Shown here in pieces: positions 1 to 11,869 of a DNA stretch of 64,000 nucleotides. The stretch comes from Ananas comosus. Lineage: Eukaryota > Streptophyta > Magnoliopsida > Poales > Bromeliaceae. Numbering within the stretch: position 1 is the first letter of the stretch; the number at the start of each line of letters is the position of its first letter. Made by a program: the position numbers and the translations under genes. Below the pieces are notes generated by a model. The model saw only the letters and a list, made by a program, of their open reading frames with translations, did no database searches and was not told the DNA's origin. The DNA is taken from positions 10,751,950 to 10,815,949 of the forward strand of contig NC_033639.1 in assembly GCF_001540865.1 (NCBI RefSeq). Direction: 5' to 3'.

Positions 1-198
1 AAAAATTTAAAAACGAAACTCTTAAGGGTGATGAGAGAAACTAAAATTGTAAATTATTAAACAGGGATAAATACATGGAGGGAATTGACATATGCACATA
101 TTAGGTAGGTGAAACCAAGGCAAATGATGCAAAGCTACACAAAATCAACAAAAAAAATGAAGGCGTTATTTAATAGGCAGAAAAGAGAAATGATATAC

Positions 199-3100
199 CT
201 TGCATACACAGAATACCAGAGCCACTGAGTGCTGTGGCCAATGGAGATCCAATCTCCTGGAAGCTGTGCTGCGGCTTGCTCTCCACCCAATGGGGCAAAT
301 TGACCAAAGTGCTTATATCTTGGATAATGAAACGCACAAACAAAAAATGTCAGTACAAAAAGTACAAAAATACTTACAAATTGGTGATCCATTCGATTCA
401 GAAACTACAAGAACTCACATATTTATTTATATATCATGAAGCATAAATATTCCAGGTTGAACACAAAGAACATCAACTTAACCTTGATAAAAGCATGAGA
501 CAATTTTCAAGATATGCCCCTGTTCTTATCGGTGTACTAGCAAAGCATAAGAGGAATTGGATATACTTGTAAAGGTCCTTCCATATTATTCATAGATCTA
601 ATATAGTTGCAAGTCATTGTACAGCCTATCGGAGCATAGGAGCTAAGCGCGGTTCACTTTCCTGGTGATTGTATACTGCAGATTGAGCCAATTCCAGCTT
701 TCATCAAAGCTGGAATTTTGAAGGCTCAAAATAAGGACCAGCCTCCATTATTTAGCTCAACTGTATAAAGAGAACTAAGGCTTATGTATGATTCTATGAA
801 CAGGAGAAGGTCATAAATCATTAGTATTAACATGAGGAAAATTTTCATTTTTTATAATATGAGTTGGAATCAGAAAAAAGGGGATTCAGTATATAGGCAT
901 CACAGCATGGTCTAAAGTGAAAATTGAGTGACAAATGGCGCTAGTGACAAGGGATGTTAATAAACATACCTCTCCAATAAATATACCTCTTCATGTTCCA
1001 TTTTAAATAGTAGGTTTAACCAAGGATTGTACATCAAAATGACAAAACTGTTTCCTAATTTGCTAGAGGTCGAATTTCCAAATATTGTAATATCAATGTG
1101 TACAGAATAGATGGTCTAGATTGGAAATCACCATTATAATTACCAATATTGGCTGATTAAACACATATTGGAGGATTAAAAGAAAAAGATGATAAAAGAG
1201 CATGTACCGGAAGGGACGAAAGCGATGACGACCAGACTCCCTGATTCGGAGTGGACCTTCAGGATTCTCATCGCTGTACTTCATTTTGTTAAAACAACGT
1301 GCAAGATAATTTCCTTGTTGTGCAGCAACCTATCCCGAATATCATAAAAGAATCAAAAAACACCACAAAATACATTAAAAAAAAAAATACACGTATAATA
1401 GTGGTAGTCCTATTTACCTGAGCAGTTGCAGGAAGATTTTTGACTTGTGAATCCACATTAGCGAGAGCTTTTTTGAACTCTTCTATGTTCAATTCTATAG
1501 ATTCCTTTTGAATATCACCTTTAGCATCCTTTATCAAATCAGCAATGCCCCTCATTTGCTTACTTTTCAAATAGAGCTCCACTTGTGGATATCTTATGCA
1601 AATATCTTCTAATATATCTTGGATTTCCTTCACAGTCAAGGTTCCAGAATTATCCTTGTCTGCAACCTTAAAAATCGCCGATATATCCTCCTGGAAGTGT
1701 ACAAGCCTTAAGTAGAGCAATAGAATTTGGTTAACTTTTTACTAAGACTTGTCAGGATAGAATGCAAGGTTCATACCATTACTTTTCGTTGAGTTATCGT
1801 AGCACAATCACCAATTGCATAGACATCCTCACATTCACGGACTCTCAGCCATTCGTCAGTTGCCAAAACACGCCGATTACCCTATGAAATTAGAGAGAGC
1901 ATTTAGACCACGTACAGTATATACAATTTCCAGAAAAAAAGACAAGAAAGTCTAATTCATAGAAGGAATCGTAAGACAAAGTCTATTACCTGACCAATTT
2001 GTTTCATGAAGTTGAGGATAAAAGGACGAGTCCCAATACCAGTAGACCAGACAGCCATTCCATAAGGCACAGAAACCTCCCCAGCGGATGCATTTTGCAT
2101 GGTGATCAGACTATCTGAAACCTTTACAACTTTATATCCTGTTTTCACTTCAATGCCATCTCTTTGAAACTTCTCTTCGGCGAATTTAGTTATCCTTTTA
2201 TCGAACCTTTTGAATGCAGCGACAATAACAACATTCAAATATCAAAGGGCATAAAACACATAAGCTTTGTATAGAAGCTGCAATGAACAATCAGAAAATT
2301 GCGCTGATTTCAAGGATAAATACCTTTTTCAACTAATCTATACAGCAGACTTGCGAGCTAGAGGTACTTGGAAAGGAGAGACCTCTCCAACTGCTACCCA
2401 TGTAAAAGCTTATGCAATTTTCATTTTTCACTGGATAACGTACTTTGAACAACTATTTTTCACTGGAGACTCTATTTTGATTTTCCAGACTTGGTTTGTT
2501 CAAAAGCCTACAATTCTCTTCCTAATCCTGACTATGCTTGTCTAAAATAGCTTTGTATCCAATCTCTTTCAAGTGCACATGTGACGCCCCACTTCACAGG
2601 GGGCCACCTATCCTAGAGCTACTCTAGTCCTAGCATATTTAACCCTCTTAACCTCTCGGCCTTAACCACCGTCCAATATGTTATAGCCTAGTTAAAAGGT
2701 TTAGCCCTATTATACCTTATATGTAGGGCTAATTCAAAACCTAGGGGTGTCACATTCCTTCCCCCTCTTTAAGCGCTAGCGTCCTCGTCAGGCTCAAGCA
2801 CACTCACAAGTAATAGGCAATGCGATTGGCTTTGATACCAACTATGACGCCCTACTTTCCGGAGGGTCACCCATCCTAGAACTATTCTAATCCAAGCATG
2901 CTTAACCCTTTTAATCCCTTGAGTTTTACCACCGCCCAACATGTTATAGCTGGGTTAACAGGTTTAGCATTATTATCCAAATCCTAGGGGTGTCACAGCA
3001 TATCTCTAGAGTAAATATCTAGGATGGAGTTAAAACAATATAAATCCATTATGTGCATACTAACTCCTCAATGAATCAAACAAATGTTTACTACGTAGTT

Positions 3101-5901
3101 TTTGTCATCATGCATGTTTATCAGAGAAACATTAAAAAAATATGAAACATCATGTTGATCTATTAAAGTTCGCAACAAAAATCCCAAAATAAAACAGAAA
3201 AGAATGGAAGAGCTCTGCAATAACATCCAACTTTCTTATGACTAGTAACAAAGCAGAAAGGCCTAAAAAGGTATTAATTCTCCCTTACATGGTCAAGATG
3301 TGTCCTCCGGCTTCAATTACTGATATCTTCACTAGGTCACGAATCGCAGGATACAACTTTGACAAATCTTCGGAAACAAAATCGTGCAACTCTGCAGCAA
3401 ATTCAACACCAGTAGGACCACCACCAACAACTACAAAATGGAGATTTCTCTTTTGCTCTTCTTCACTGAGGTATGGAAGGCTGGCCCTTTCGAAGCAGTC
3501 CATCACACTCCTCCGGATTTTTTGAGCATCCTCAATTTCCTGCACATGTATAATTACAGTACAACCAACCAAAAGAACTTAAATTCATGACCATGAACCA
3601 AGATAGTCCCTTATTGTATGGAGAAATTGAACACTAGAAGCTGATTATTTATTATATGCCCAAAAGGGTCAAAGACTTAGAACTTGAGAGTGGTGGGTAA
3701 ATTGGTGCAGAGCCTTAACAGTCATTAACAATTAACTATTGATGGTTGATACCAACTCTACCTTAAAAAATCTATGAACAATGTGAGATCAATGCATCCT
3801 TGCATCTTACTTCATTTTTATATAAAAAGTGCATGTGCTTGATTTACACCTCAATAACATAGCAAAGTTAGCGTCCATGCCAGTGAAGCAAGCAGATTTA
3901 CATATTTTGTTGTGATGGATGTGTACCTTTAAGAAGTGGCAATGCTCCTCTACACCAGGGGTGTTAAACGTATTGGACCTAGCTCCAACTGCTATGACCA
4001 GGTAATCATAATCAACCACAAATTCACCAGTACCATCCAAATTTGTACCGATATCTGAATGGCAATGAATTTTCTTGTTTGTTGGATCGATCTTGAAGCA
4101 CTCGGCTTCCCAGAATTTAATGTCTGCCCCTTTCTGCCAAAGCAAAATGAAGAACAAGCTGATGGCAAAGTTATGAACAGGAAAAGATAGCTCTACTTGT
4201 CCAAAAAGAATCATGCACATAGCTGCAAATAGATTGCACACATGAGTATAGGACTACTCGTCTGACAAGTTCTGTCTGCTTATCATGTTTGTGCTGAAAA
4301 AGATTCAATAATCATTGCGAGGCACTTCTTCATAGTTAATTCTAAAAAACAGCGAAATACTATATTCATTACAAACTTCAGCAGCCCCTCAATCCGAGAA
4401 AAATATTATTAACCAAGATGTGAACTTTATTCTTATCTATGATTTTCAGATGCTGCCTGACCTGCATCGCATAGCGAAAGCCAATTTCTTCAAACTACTT
4501 GACAACAACAAGACAGTGGATTCACTCTTCTGATCTTCAACATTTAGCATCATCAAGATCTAAAATTGATAGATTGCAAATACTTTCCAGGGGATCTTAC
4601 ATTGTTACAAAAATTGAAGTTCTCATTACCAAGCCAAAACAGGATGCTTGGCGTAAAAAAAAAGGGGAAATAGGTGTGGTCTTTTTGAAGCGGAAGTGAT
4701 AGTAATAACCTTCACTTCCACTTCTCTATCTATATTATAACAGGAAACCACTTCTTCTTTCGCAACCACTTGTTTGCGGGAAAAGAGGGAAATAAGTGTA
4801 TAAGATCAACTTTACCTACATTAAGACAAATAACTTGTAACTATGTAAAGGCCATTCATACCTTGTTCACTACTCTGCGAATTGGCTCAACAATACTACG
4901 TGGTTCAACAGTCCCACATGTGACGCTTGGAAGCAAGGGGGTAAATGCGAAGTAGTTGCGAGGTGATATAATTTGAACGTCGTATAAGGAGCTATCAATA
5001 TTTTTCAAGAAAGTTGTGCCGGCCCACCCAGTTCCAAGGACCACCACCTTCTTCTTGGGAGCATTTTGAGATGACTCGGCGTCAGACTTGGAGTCAGCAT
5101 AAGCCACAAGACCTCCACTACTGCAGAATTAACAAAATGAAATTTGGATTCAGCGCGTATGGAAAATAAATGTTTCGAAAAACTAGCAGAGGATGCATTT
5201 CGATGGTAATTACCAAAATGCATGAAAAGTCGCAACTTTTTACATTTGCAAGAGTTTTCCCCTTAAACACAAATATGCTAGACATTAAAATTTTGGAAAC
5301 TCACTCAAGTGGCAAAAGACCAACGACCTTGTTGATATCTGAGGTACTAAGTTTGAAACCTAACCTAGTTGCTTCACATTTTTTGCTACAAATAAAATAA
5401 TGAACAACACGGTAGCACTTCTCTCTCTCAGGAAAAAAAAAAAATGCAAGCTCGGTTACTGCCGAAGAAGGTTCAAAAAAATCGACAAGAACAACAGTAA
5501 AAGCAGCTAGAATTGTGCATCGACCATTAGAACAACAATAGATGGCAATAATTTTTAGACGGGAACTAATTTATCCTAGGGAATCAACTATTCGCAGGTT
5601 ACATCGAAAGTAAGCACGATCATATTGAGGGTAGATCTAAAAGAACAAAAAAAGGAAGAAAAAGGAGCAATCCAAAAGCAAAGCGAACCCACCACCGCAC
5701 GTTCCAGTCCTATTGAAACAGAAAGGTAGATACTATACATGGGCGGATCTCGCAGTCCATGGCGTAAGCATAGAAGGAAGAAGATGAAATTAAGCAGAGA
5801 GAGAGAGACCTCGCGGCGAGGACGACGACGAGCTTGGAGAAGGTGGGGCGGTGGTTGAAGGCTCGAGAGGCGCCATCCAGGAAGAAAGCGGCGAATCTCA
5901 T
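199..5901 (-). CDS. NDB2-like: External alternative NAD(P)H-ubiquinone oxidoreductase, NDB2-like (3' end off window)
   Basis: Type II NAD(P)H dehydrogenase that oxidises cytosolic NAD(P)H on the outer face of the inner mitochondrial membrane and passes electrons to ubiquinone without pumping protons. Exons on the minus strand: 5901-5810, 5120-4862, 4133-3927, 3539-3289, 2206-1990, 1881-1777, 1690-1418, 1329-1208, 318-199; all have GT-AG junctions and continuous phase. They encode 548 residues; about 30 C-terminal residues expected for the family lie left of base 1. Seen: GTGWAG dinucleotide site near residue 60, second site [12 protein letters not shown] near 223, and an intact EF-hand loop ([12 protein letters not shown], about 388-399) inserted as in plant NDB proteins, implying calcium control. 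The residue ending the second beta strand is Glu (about 262), which in this family goes with NADH preference (NDB2-like) rather than NADPH (NDB1). The N-terminus is a plausible mitochondrial targeting peptide. A TRIM element sits in intron 4. Confidence 0.93.
2580..2997 (-). mobile_element. TRIM (terminal-repeat retrotransposon in miniature) in NDB intron 4
   Basis: Two direct repeats, 2580-2755 and 2843-2997, both start T[G/A]TGACGCC and end GGGGTGTCACA. They flank only about 87 bp. In minus orientation the internal segment starts with a primer-binding site like the initiator Met tRNA type (TGGTATCAAAGCC, bases 2828-2840). It ends with a polypurine tract (AAAGAGGGGGAAGGAA) touching the other LTR. 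The flanks GCACA (2575-2579) and GCATA (2998-3002) look like a 5-bp target duplication with one mismatch. There is no coding capacity, so the element depended on another element for movement. Confidence 0.8.
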
Positions 5902-6150
5902 TTCTCCGGCGATCAGGGAAAAGCGAGAGAGAGAGAGAGAGAGAGGTGGACTAACTCTTCTGAGCTTTGGGAAGACAACTAACGAAAAAGCAGGAGGACG
6001 CGAAGAGGGGACCGGCGTTGGTCTTGTGATCGCCTTCTTCCTCCTCCTGCTATTTCTACGTCGGGCACGTGGCTGACCTATCCGTTCATTAATTTTTAAA
6101 ATAATAATAATAAAATAATGATAATAATAATAATAATAATAATTACCCAC
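5902..6150. promoter_or_regulatory. Upstream/5' leader region of the NDB gene with GA and TAA microsatellites
   Basis: Immediately upstream of the NDB start codon (5901, minus strand) is a (GA)n tract at about 5925-5944. A (TAA)n-rich run follows at about 6100-6143. The (GA)n/(CT)n tract is pyrimidine-rich in the sense of transcription, as is common in plant 5' leaders. No clear TATA box could be assigned. Confidence 0.35.
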
Positions 6151-6980
6151 CTACTCCTGCAAAATTATTTAATTTTTATATTCATTTTTTTTAAAAAAAC
6201 GTAATAAAATTTTATTCTCCGAAACTTTTTTTTTCTTACATATATTTTTCTTGAAAGATAAAATTTTATTATCTCTCTCANAGATTACAAAAAAAAAAAA
6301 AAAGAGAAAAAGTTACTGACTATTTTTAGCACTAGACTAATGTAGTTTTATAACTTACATATTTTAGAAAATTATATTTGAAAGGCAAATTAGTGTTTTT
6401 TAGAGTTCATGGTTATTTTTTAATAGCAGACTAATAGAATTTAATTCTAAAAATAATTTTTTAAAAACTTTTTTTTTGATTAAATATAATTTTCTAATAT
6501 AATTTTTTAAAAACTAAAATTGTAGAGAAATAGATCTAACCATTTACATTTTTACAAAATAAATATAAGAGAAGGATTTTTTCTTTGAGGAATATATGGG
6601 CAATATCTCAAAAAGCATTTAAAAGAGAACATGTTGGACATTTAAATTTTGGTTCTCAATTGTAAATTATCATTCACAATCTAGTATATAATTAACTTGT
6701 TTTAATTATCTATTTATCTGAAATTATGTTTTTTTACTGTTTTCTTATTTTCAGTCAACCAGTGTTTTGCTGTGCTGGCGCGTGTGTGTCCCGGAAGCAA
6801 AAGAAAACCTTCACTTCTCTCGCCATATTATGGTTGGAAAACGCATGCCCTTCCCATTTCCCATGAGAACAGATGGAGTTGGGGAGAAAAGATTCTCGCG
6901 CCCCACGTTCTTGGAACCTAGCCGTCACCGTCCTTTCTTCCGCGAATTAAGTGACAAATTAATCAATTGATGATCAATTG

Positions 6981-7024
<44 letters not shown>

Positions 7025-8040
7025 CATGACCCAACAACCGAGTTGGACGCCGACTTTGAAAACCGATTGGTCAAACAAGCCAGCCTGGTCAGCCGTGCAG
7101 CCCAGCTTCTCTAGAAGGAATCCAACAAGCTTGCACCCCACCCACAACCATACCTGGCCCATCCTGTTAATAATAAGAATGGGCCATCTTTTTAGACCGA
7201 TCAGGCCCGTATTTATACCCCGAGACGAATGCTGCGTGTCGCCGGGCTTGGGCTCACATTGAGCTGAAAAAGAAACCTTCACTTGCATTCGGAATGACTC
7301 AAAAGGAGCCTTCACCTGCATTCGTAATGACTCAAAAGTGTTGTGCGCTTTCATAAACAAGTTTGAGACTTCGTTTGGAATTATAAAAAATAAAAAAAAA
7401 TGTAAAGAAAAACTAGGATTGCAGGAGAATTGTATTATGATAAGAATGTGACATGAAAAAAATAAAATCATTTCTTTCCATCAGCTTAGCCACGTCATAA
7501 CAAATCGATTATCATATACTTTTACACTCACCATTGTAGTCCCTCCAAAAAAAATAAAGAAAAAAAAAATATCCCTCCACATTTTTGATCCGTTTTGCAG
7601 TAATAGAATAAGATGACCCTCTATAACCAACAGCTCTTAGTAGTTTACACGCAAAATTGGTCGACAAACACTAGTATTGTTTCCACTGCAAATGCTCCAC
7701 ATGACCACAAAATGTCGGAAACCTTTGAGAGTTGGATCAAGCATTAGATGAACGGAGAAGAGATCTTATAAAGTGAGAAAAGTCTGTTGCTCAACAAATG
7801 ATGTGCTCCCTCAGAAAAAAAAAAAAAAAAAAAACCCTTAAAACAACAATAAAATAGCCTGTAAAATGTCAGCAACTATATAAATCAAGAAAATGGCTCC
7901 AAAAAGATAGCCTGAATGCTAAGCCAGCTTAGAAGAGCAGATAAAACCACCTCGATGCAACCATGCCAAATGATAAAAGGTGCCAATGGATCCCGTAATT
8001 CATAAAAACAATAGATTATGGACTTCCACTTACACAAGAA
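6151..8040. other. Intergenic, AT-rich, with a long (GA)n microsatellite
   Basis: No gene was recognised. The stretch holds AT-rich DNA with one N at 6281, a (GA)n microsatellite at about 6984-7020, and two copies of a roughly 36-bp repeat ending GACTCAAAAG (about 7270-7340). Short open frames here overlap the microsatellite or lack any recognisable composition. Confidence 0.6.
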
Positions 8041-8889
8041 TATTTTTTTTTTTTTTTTTTGAGAAATAGATAGCAAGCTACCTGCTTCATTCATTAAGTA
8101 AAATGAATTAGACATACATGATGGAAGCAACTGGGGCCTCCTGACCGAGCCGACAAAACATAAAGGCAGGAAATGTGGAAAACAAGCCCGTGCAACGGGA
8201 AGCGTAAAAACAAACAAAACAAATCAGAACTAAAACAAAACAGGGGAAACGAGAAAAACAAGGATAACAGGCGTAGTAAAAGAGAGTAAAGTGAGTAAAG
8301 ATATAGCTTAGATACCCATAGCGTCAGTCCAGTCTTTGATGAGAGCGCCAACTCGTTCCAGAGCCCGGGAGGCGTCGGGAGACCCCTCCCCAAAGATGAT
8401 CCTGTTTCGCTCCGTCCAAATGACCCACCAAATTGCCGCTATCTGTGTTAGACTGTTCGATCTCGCTCGGGTGTTTATGTTATCAGAGACCTGAATCCAT
8501 ATCCGCCGAACATCCCCCGCGTCGAAAACGGCCGCCCCAGTAACTCCCATTTCAAGACGAAGATATTTAACAAAGATACATTCGCCGAATAGGTGGTCGC
8601 AGGTTTCTGGGAATGACCCACACAACATACAATGCATGTCCACCGAACTCCCCCGACGAATCAATCTGTCCGCTGTAAGTAGTCTCTTGCGCAGTAGAAT
8701 CCAAATGAAAATCTTTTGCTTGAGCGGGAGTTTTAACCCCCAGAGATGATCATACAGTGGATCAATCTGACCAGCATCAGTGACGAAGTCGTAAAGGGAT
8801 TTCACAGTAAAATTTTGATTGGCGGTCCATCGCCACTTTAGTATATCTTTAATGCCCGAGGGGCTATTACAAGATAGTTGTACATACAA
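8041..8889 (-). mobile_element. 5'-truncated LINE (non-LTR retrotransposon) 3' end with zf-RVT domain
   Basis: The minus-strand open frame 8889-8308 (about 193 codons) matches the C-terminal zinc-binding region that follows plant non-LTR reverse transcriptase (zf-RVT). It shows WRWTANQNFTVKSLYD, LWGLKLPLKQKIFIW, a C-x2-C...H...C pattern in the HCMLCGSF...CDHLFGEC segment, and AIWWVIWTERNR. The frame closes at 8308 and is followed by a 3' untranslated stretch ending in a T-run on the plus strand (8043-8060), i.e. a poly(A) tail in element orientation. Everything upstream (endonuclease, reverse transcriptase) is missing, the usual result of incomplete target-primed reverse transcription. No clear target duplication was found. 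It lies just 3' of the small gene at 9222-11140. Confidence 0.85.
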
Positions 8890-9221
8890 AGATTGGTCTT
8901 ATTTGGTACATGAGAGACACTCCGGAACCAGGAATATTGTTGCACCTATTTTGAGTTCTGACAATTTCTAGCTGCATTTAAATGAAAATCAGAGGTGACC
9001 CGCAGATGTACATAAAACAGTATCTCTCCACATCTATCAATCAGAAGTTGGTTGGAAGAACTTTTAAACTCAGGTTTCAGTCCTTCGCTGCACTTTCCAA
9101 CAAAGAAATTCACTCTACAACAAAAGAACGACTATGATTCCACTAACTGAATAATGTAAATTCACAACAAGAAAAACAGAACATGCACTTAAAAGTTAAA
9201 GAGAGAAATAATCTTGTGCTG

Positions 9222-11140
9222 TTATTTAACTCCAATCTCATCTAACAGGAGACGAAGCTGATGACAACACCCAATTTCTGAGCTTTTCAGCCTCCATCCT
9301 AGTCGCACATATTCAGGAGGAGGATAGTTAAGCTCAGATCACGTTAATCATTACTCCAAGGCATACAACGCCCAAAAAAAAAAAAAAAAAAAAGGCCAAA
9401 TGATCAATACAAAGCAATCCTTTCCATTTACGAAGCCAAATAATAGGCTAAATTAAAATAAAAGAACACTAAGTGCCATCACATATAAATGCCTCAGAAG
9501 TATCTGTTGATGTCATATAAAGTGCTGCTTCCACAAGTAGGTTCTCCCTGCAAACAGGGACTTGGTTCCACAGCACATCCATTTTGCAGACAAATCATCA
9601 TCAGCGATTGGGCACATCGCTAGACCTTAGATCTATACATCCATGCACCCAGCATCCATTGCTCACTAATCCCAACTCATATTTGAATTTAAAGTTAGAA
9701 GATTGATGGACCAACCAATGAAAATGCAGCACACGACGTATTGTTACACCTTTTGGGCAACAAACTTAAATACTTTTAAGAGCCTGAGGTGCGGATCATC
9801 CAACTAAAAAGTGCAAGGGCTAAAAAAGAAACATAAAATATAGGGACTAAACGAACAATACAGCCAATGAGGCAGTGATATTGACAGGGCAATAACTTGT
9901 TTTACAGAGACACTGATCAGACACATTAAACATGTACTCTCCACAGAAAAACCGCTCTTCCAATACCGGTACACAACGCAATTGCACACTAATTGCGTAT
10001 AAAATGACACAATATTAAATAAAAACTGTCAAATAGTACAGCTTGGCAAACCATCCGATTCCTCAGAATAGTCCATCAATATCAGTTGAATGTAGCACTC
10101 CAAGTAGGTTCTCCCTGCAAAAGCAGGGACTGGGAGCCATCTACACCTCAAAACTTTGGACATATCATCATTGGCAACCAAAGGCTGATTTGCTTCCATT
10201 TTATAACACTAATAACCATTGAATAAAGGCATTAGACTAACTAATAACAAAGGATAGCATCAAATCTAACTACAAGATTTTCGTAAAGCGTAATTTGAAA
10301 ATTTTAACTCTATTAGAAAGTCTCTTGCTTTAGATAGCAAAATCCTAGCAAAATCCTTTTAAATTACCATATAAAATATGAATCGACAAGTGCAAAGAAA
10401 AACCAAACAAGCTTTGGTAACAATGACAAACAAAACTCACACTAAACTCTAAATTATTTACACTAGTAAGCGCAGTCAAGAAAATAGTGTTTAAATGCAC
10501 ATGAAAATAGTAGTGCAGTTTTTTTTTAAAAAAAATGAGTATCTCAGATAAGTCCATTTATGTCATTTGAATATAGTAACTCCAAGTAGGTTCTCCCTGT
10601 AAGACAGGGACTTGGAGCTATCTACATCTCAATACTTGGAGAGATCATCATCGGCAACAAGAAAAGGATTCATCTTGTTTGAAAAACGAACATCAAACAG
10701 TAATGAAATTTATAACAAGGCTCAGCATTCCTCAGCTTCCTCAATCATGAATTCTCTGAAGCAGAACTGGCATTTGAAGCTGTTTTTGATCTTCACAGCC
10801 CATCAATAAATCCAACAAAACTTTACAACTAAACTCCCAAAACATATCATATTAGATAAAATAAAAACAACTTAATAAAGAGCGTTCGTGAGTCGGCTCA
10901 TATTAAGAAATTCAACCATTATTTTCCCTTGTACTTCACATATATGGATATCAGAAGCGCGGGTAAGTTATAATCATTGCCGACAAAAGTGATTGATTTA
11001 CTGAACATGAACTATAAAATAAATTCTGCATAAATGTTTAGAAATTCAGTCTTTAATATAGTGAGAGATTTTAGAGGCAAAACCACGGAAAATTGGTGTA
11101 CCTCCACGTTAACCCCACCGATTTTGATCTCTGCCTCCAT
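9222..11140 (-). CDS. Small split gene (about 49 aa), candidate snoRNA host
   Basis: Two coding-like exons of matching phase on the minus strand: 11140-11102 (ATG, 13 codons, MEAEIKIGGVNVE, then a GTACAC donor) and 9332-9222 (starting LNYPPPEYVRLGWRLK and ending DEIGVK then TAA). Joined they give 49 residues. The second exon has convincing codon-like composition, but I do not recognise the protein. The intervening 1.77 kb carries three snoRNA-like sequences, so the unit resembles a snoRNA host gene. A non-coding leader exon probably starts near 11800, below a TATA box and telo-box, with a donor near 11721. The acceptor before 9332 has a weak polypyrimidine tract, and extra small exons between the snoRNAs cannot be excluded. 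The 3' flank (8890-9221) shows nothing else. Confidence 0.42.
9490..9606 (-). ncRNA. Box C/D snoRNA-like sequence, copy 1
   Basis: On the minus strand a C box (ATGATGA, 9595-9601) and a D box (CTGA, 9494-9497) span 108 nt. Between them is a hairpin formed by CAAGTCCCTG and CAGGGAGAACCTACTTG. The same arrangement recurs twice at nearly identical length. The conserved boxes and hairpin with diverged sequence next to the D box suggest a small-RNA family. The rRNA or snRNA target was not identified. Confidence 0.5.
10060..10176 (-). ncRNA. Box C/D snoRNA-like sequence, copy 2
   Basis: C box (ATGATGA, 10165-10171) and D box (CTGA, 10063-10066) span 109 nt on the minus strand. The central hairpin matches copies 1 and 3 (stem arms AGTCCCTGC and GCAGGGAGAACC). 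The guide-like stretch just upstream of the D box differs from the other copies, so the three may have different targets or have drifted. Confidence 0.5.
10540..10656 (-). ncRNA. Box C/D snoRNA-like sequence, copy 3
   Basis: C box (ATGATGA, 10645-10651) and D box (CTGA, 10544-10547) span 108 nt on the minus strand. This is the most regular of the three: CTCCAAGTCCCTG pairs with CAGGGAGAACCTACTTGGAG to give a long central stem. Confidence 0.5.
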
Positions 11141-11829
11141 GACTAGACTCTCTTGAGTATCGAAATCTCAAAAAGCCAAAGGTGAGGTGAGGCATAAGAA
11201 GAGAAGCACAATACAATAACATAAGAAATCGATGATGGATTAGAAATTTAGCCATTACTTTGACACAGATCAGTCAATGGAGAAGTCGTGAACTGCAACA
11301 CAGAACGGCATCGATGTGGCACGGGCATTGGGGCTTCCTTCCTCAACGGATTCCTCGGACAAGCCCGGGGTCGGCTCCGTGCAAAATGTCCTTCCGCTCC
11401 ATGAGCGCAATAACTATTACTACTATTTAATCCAAGCTATTAGCGAAGACCTCGGAAAAGATCAAATTGATTGTGCTATTAAAATGCTAAAAGTAGCGAT
11501 TTGGGGCCAGCAAAACCCATCTCCATAATCTTCAACAAAGCTCCCAATGATGAAGAAAAAGATCGAAGCTTTATTATGGTACGTGCCAAAGATAAACGAA
11601 TAGTGGTGGCAAAACCCGCAAAATCCTCTCAAATTTGCAACCAACAAAGGGAAGATTTTTTTTTATAAAAAAAACAGAAGATTAAAAACAGATCAAAAGC
11701 TTCTGCATAATAGAGACACCTGCTATCAAAGCATCCTCCAGATATATACAATAGCACTGATGCTTTAAGCCTTCAATAGAGCGAAGCAGAAGTAGGAGGC
11801 GGAGGTAGAGAATAGGCGGCCCCCAACCG

Positions 11830-11869
11830 CTATTTATAGGAGGAGAAGAAGAAGCGATCAAAACCCTAA
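11830..11869 (-). promoter_or_regulatory. TATA box plus telo-box driving the minus-strand snoRNA unit
   Basis: A palindromic TATA box (CTATAAATAG, 11830-11839) lies about 20 bp downstream, in the direction of minus-strand transcription, of a telo-box (AAACCCTAA on the plus strand, 11861-11869). Telo-boxes near the TATA box are characteristic of plant ribosomal-protein and snoRNA gene promoters. Transcription would start near 11800 and run toward the snoRNA-like repeats. Confidence 0.55.

Noticed and set aside
5710..6150. Minus-strand open frame of 146 codons extending upstream of the NDB start
   Set aside because: It overlaps GA and TAA microsatellites. Only the part from 5901 to 5810 matches the NDB N-terminus and is followed by a proper splice donor.
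8041..8217. Open frame at the 3' end of the LINE
   Set aside because: It lies in the 3' untranslated region and poly(A)/T-run of the element.
9240..9300. A fourth box C/D-like RNA on the plus strand (CTGATGACA ... CTGAG)
   Set aside because: The boxes are only about 20 nt apart, far too close, and the sequence is better explained as the antisense of the last exon of the small gene.
11316..11528. Plus-strand open frame MARALGLPSSTDSSDKPG...
   Set aside because: No recognisable family, no splice or promoter context on that strand, and it overlaps the leader intron of the minus-strand snoRNA unit.
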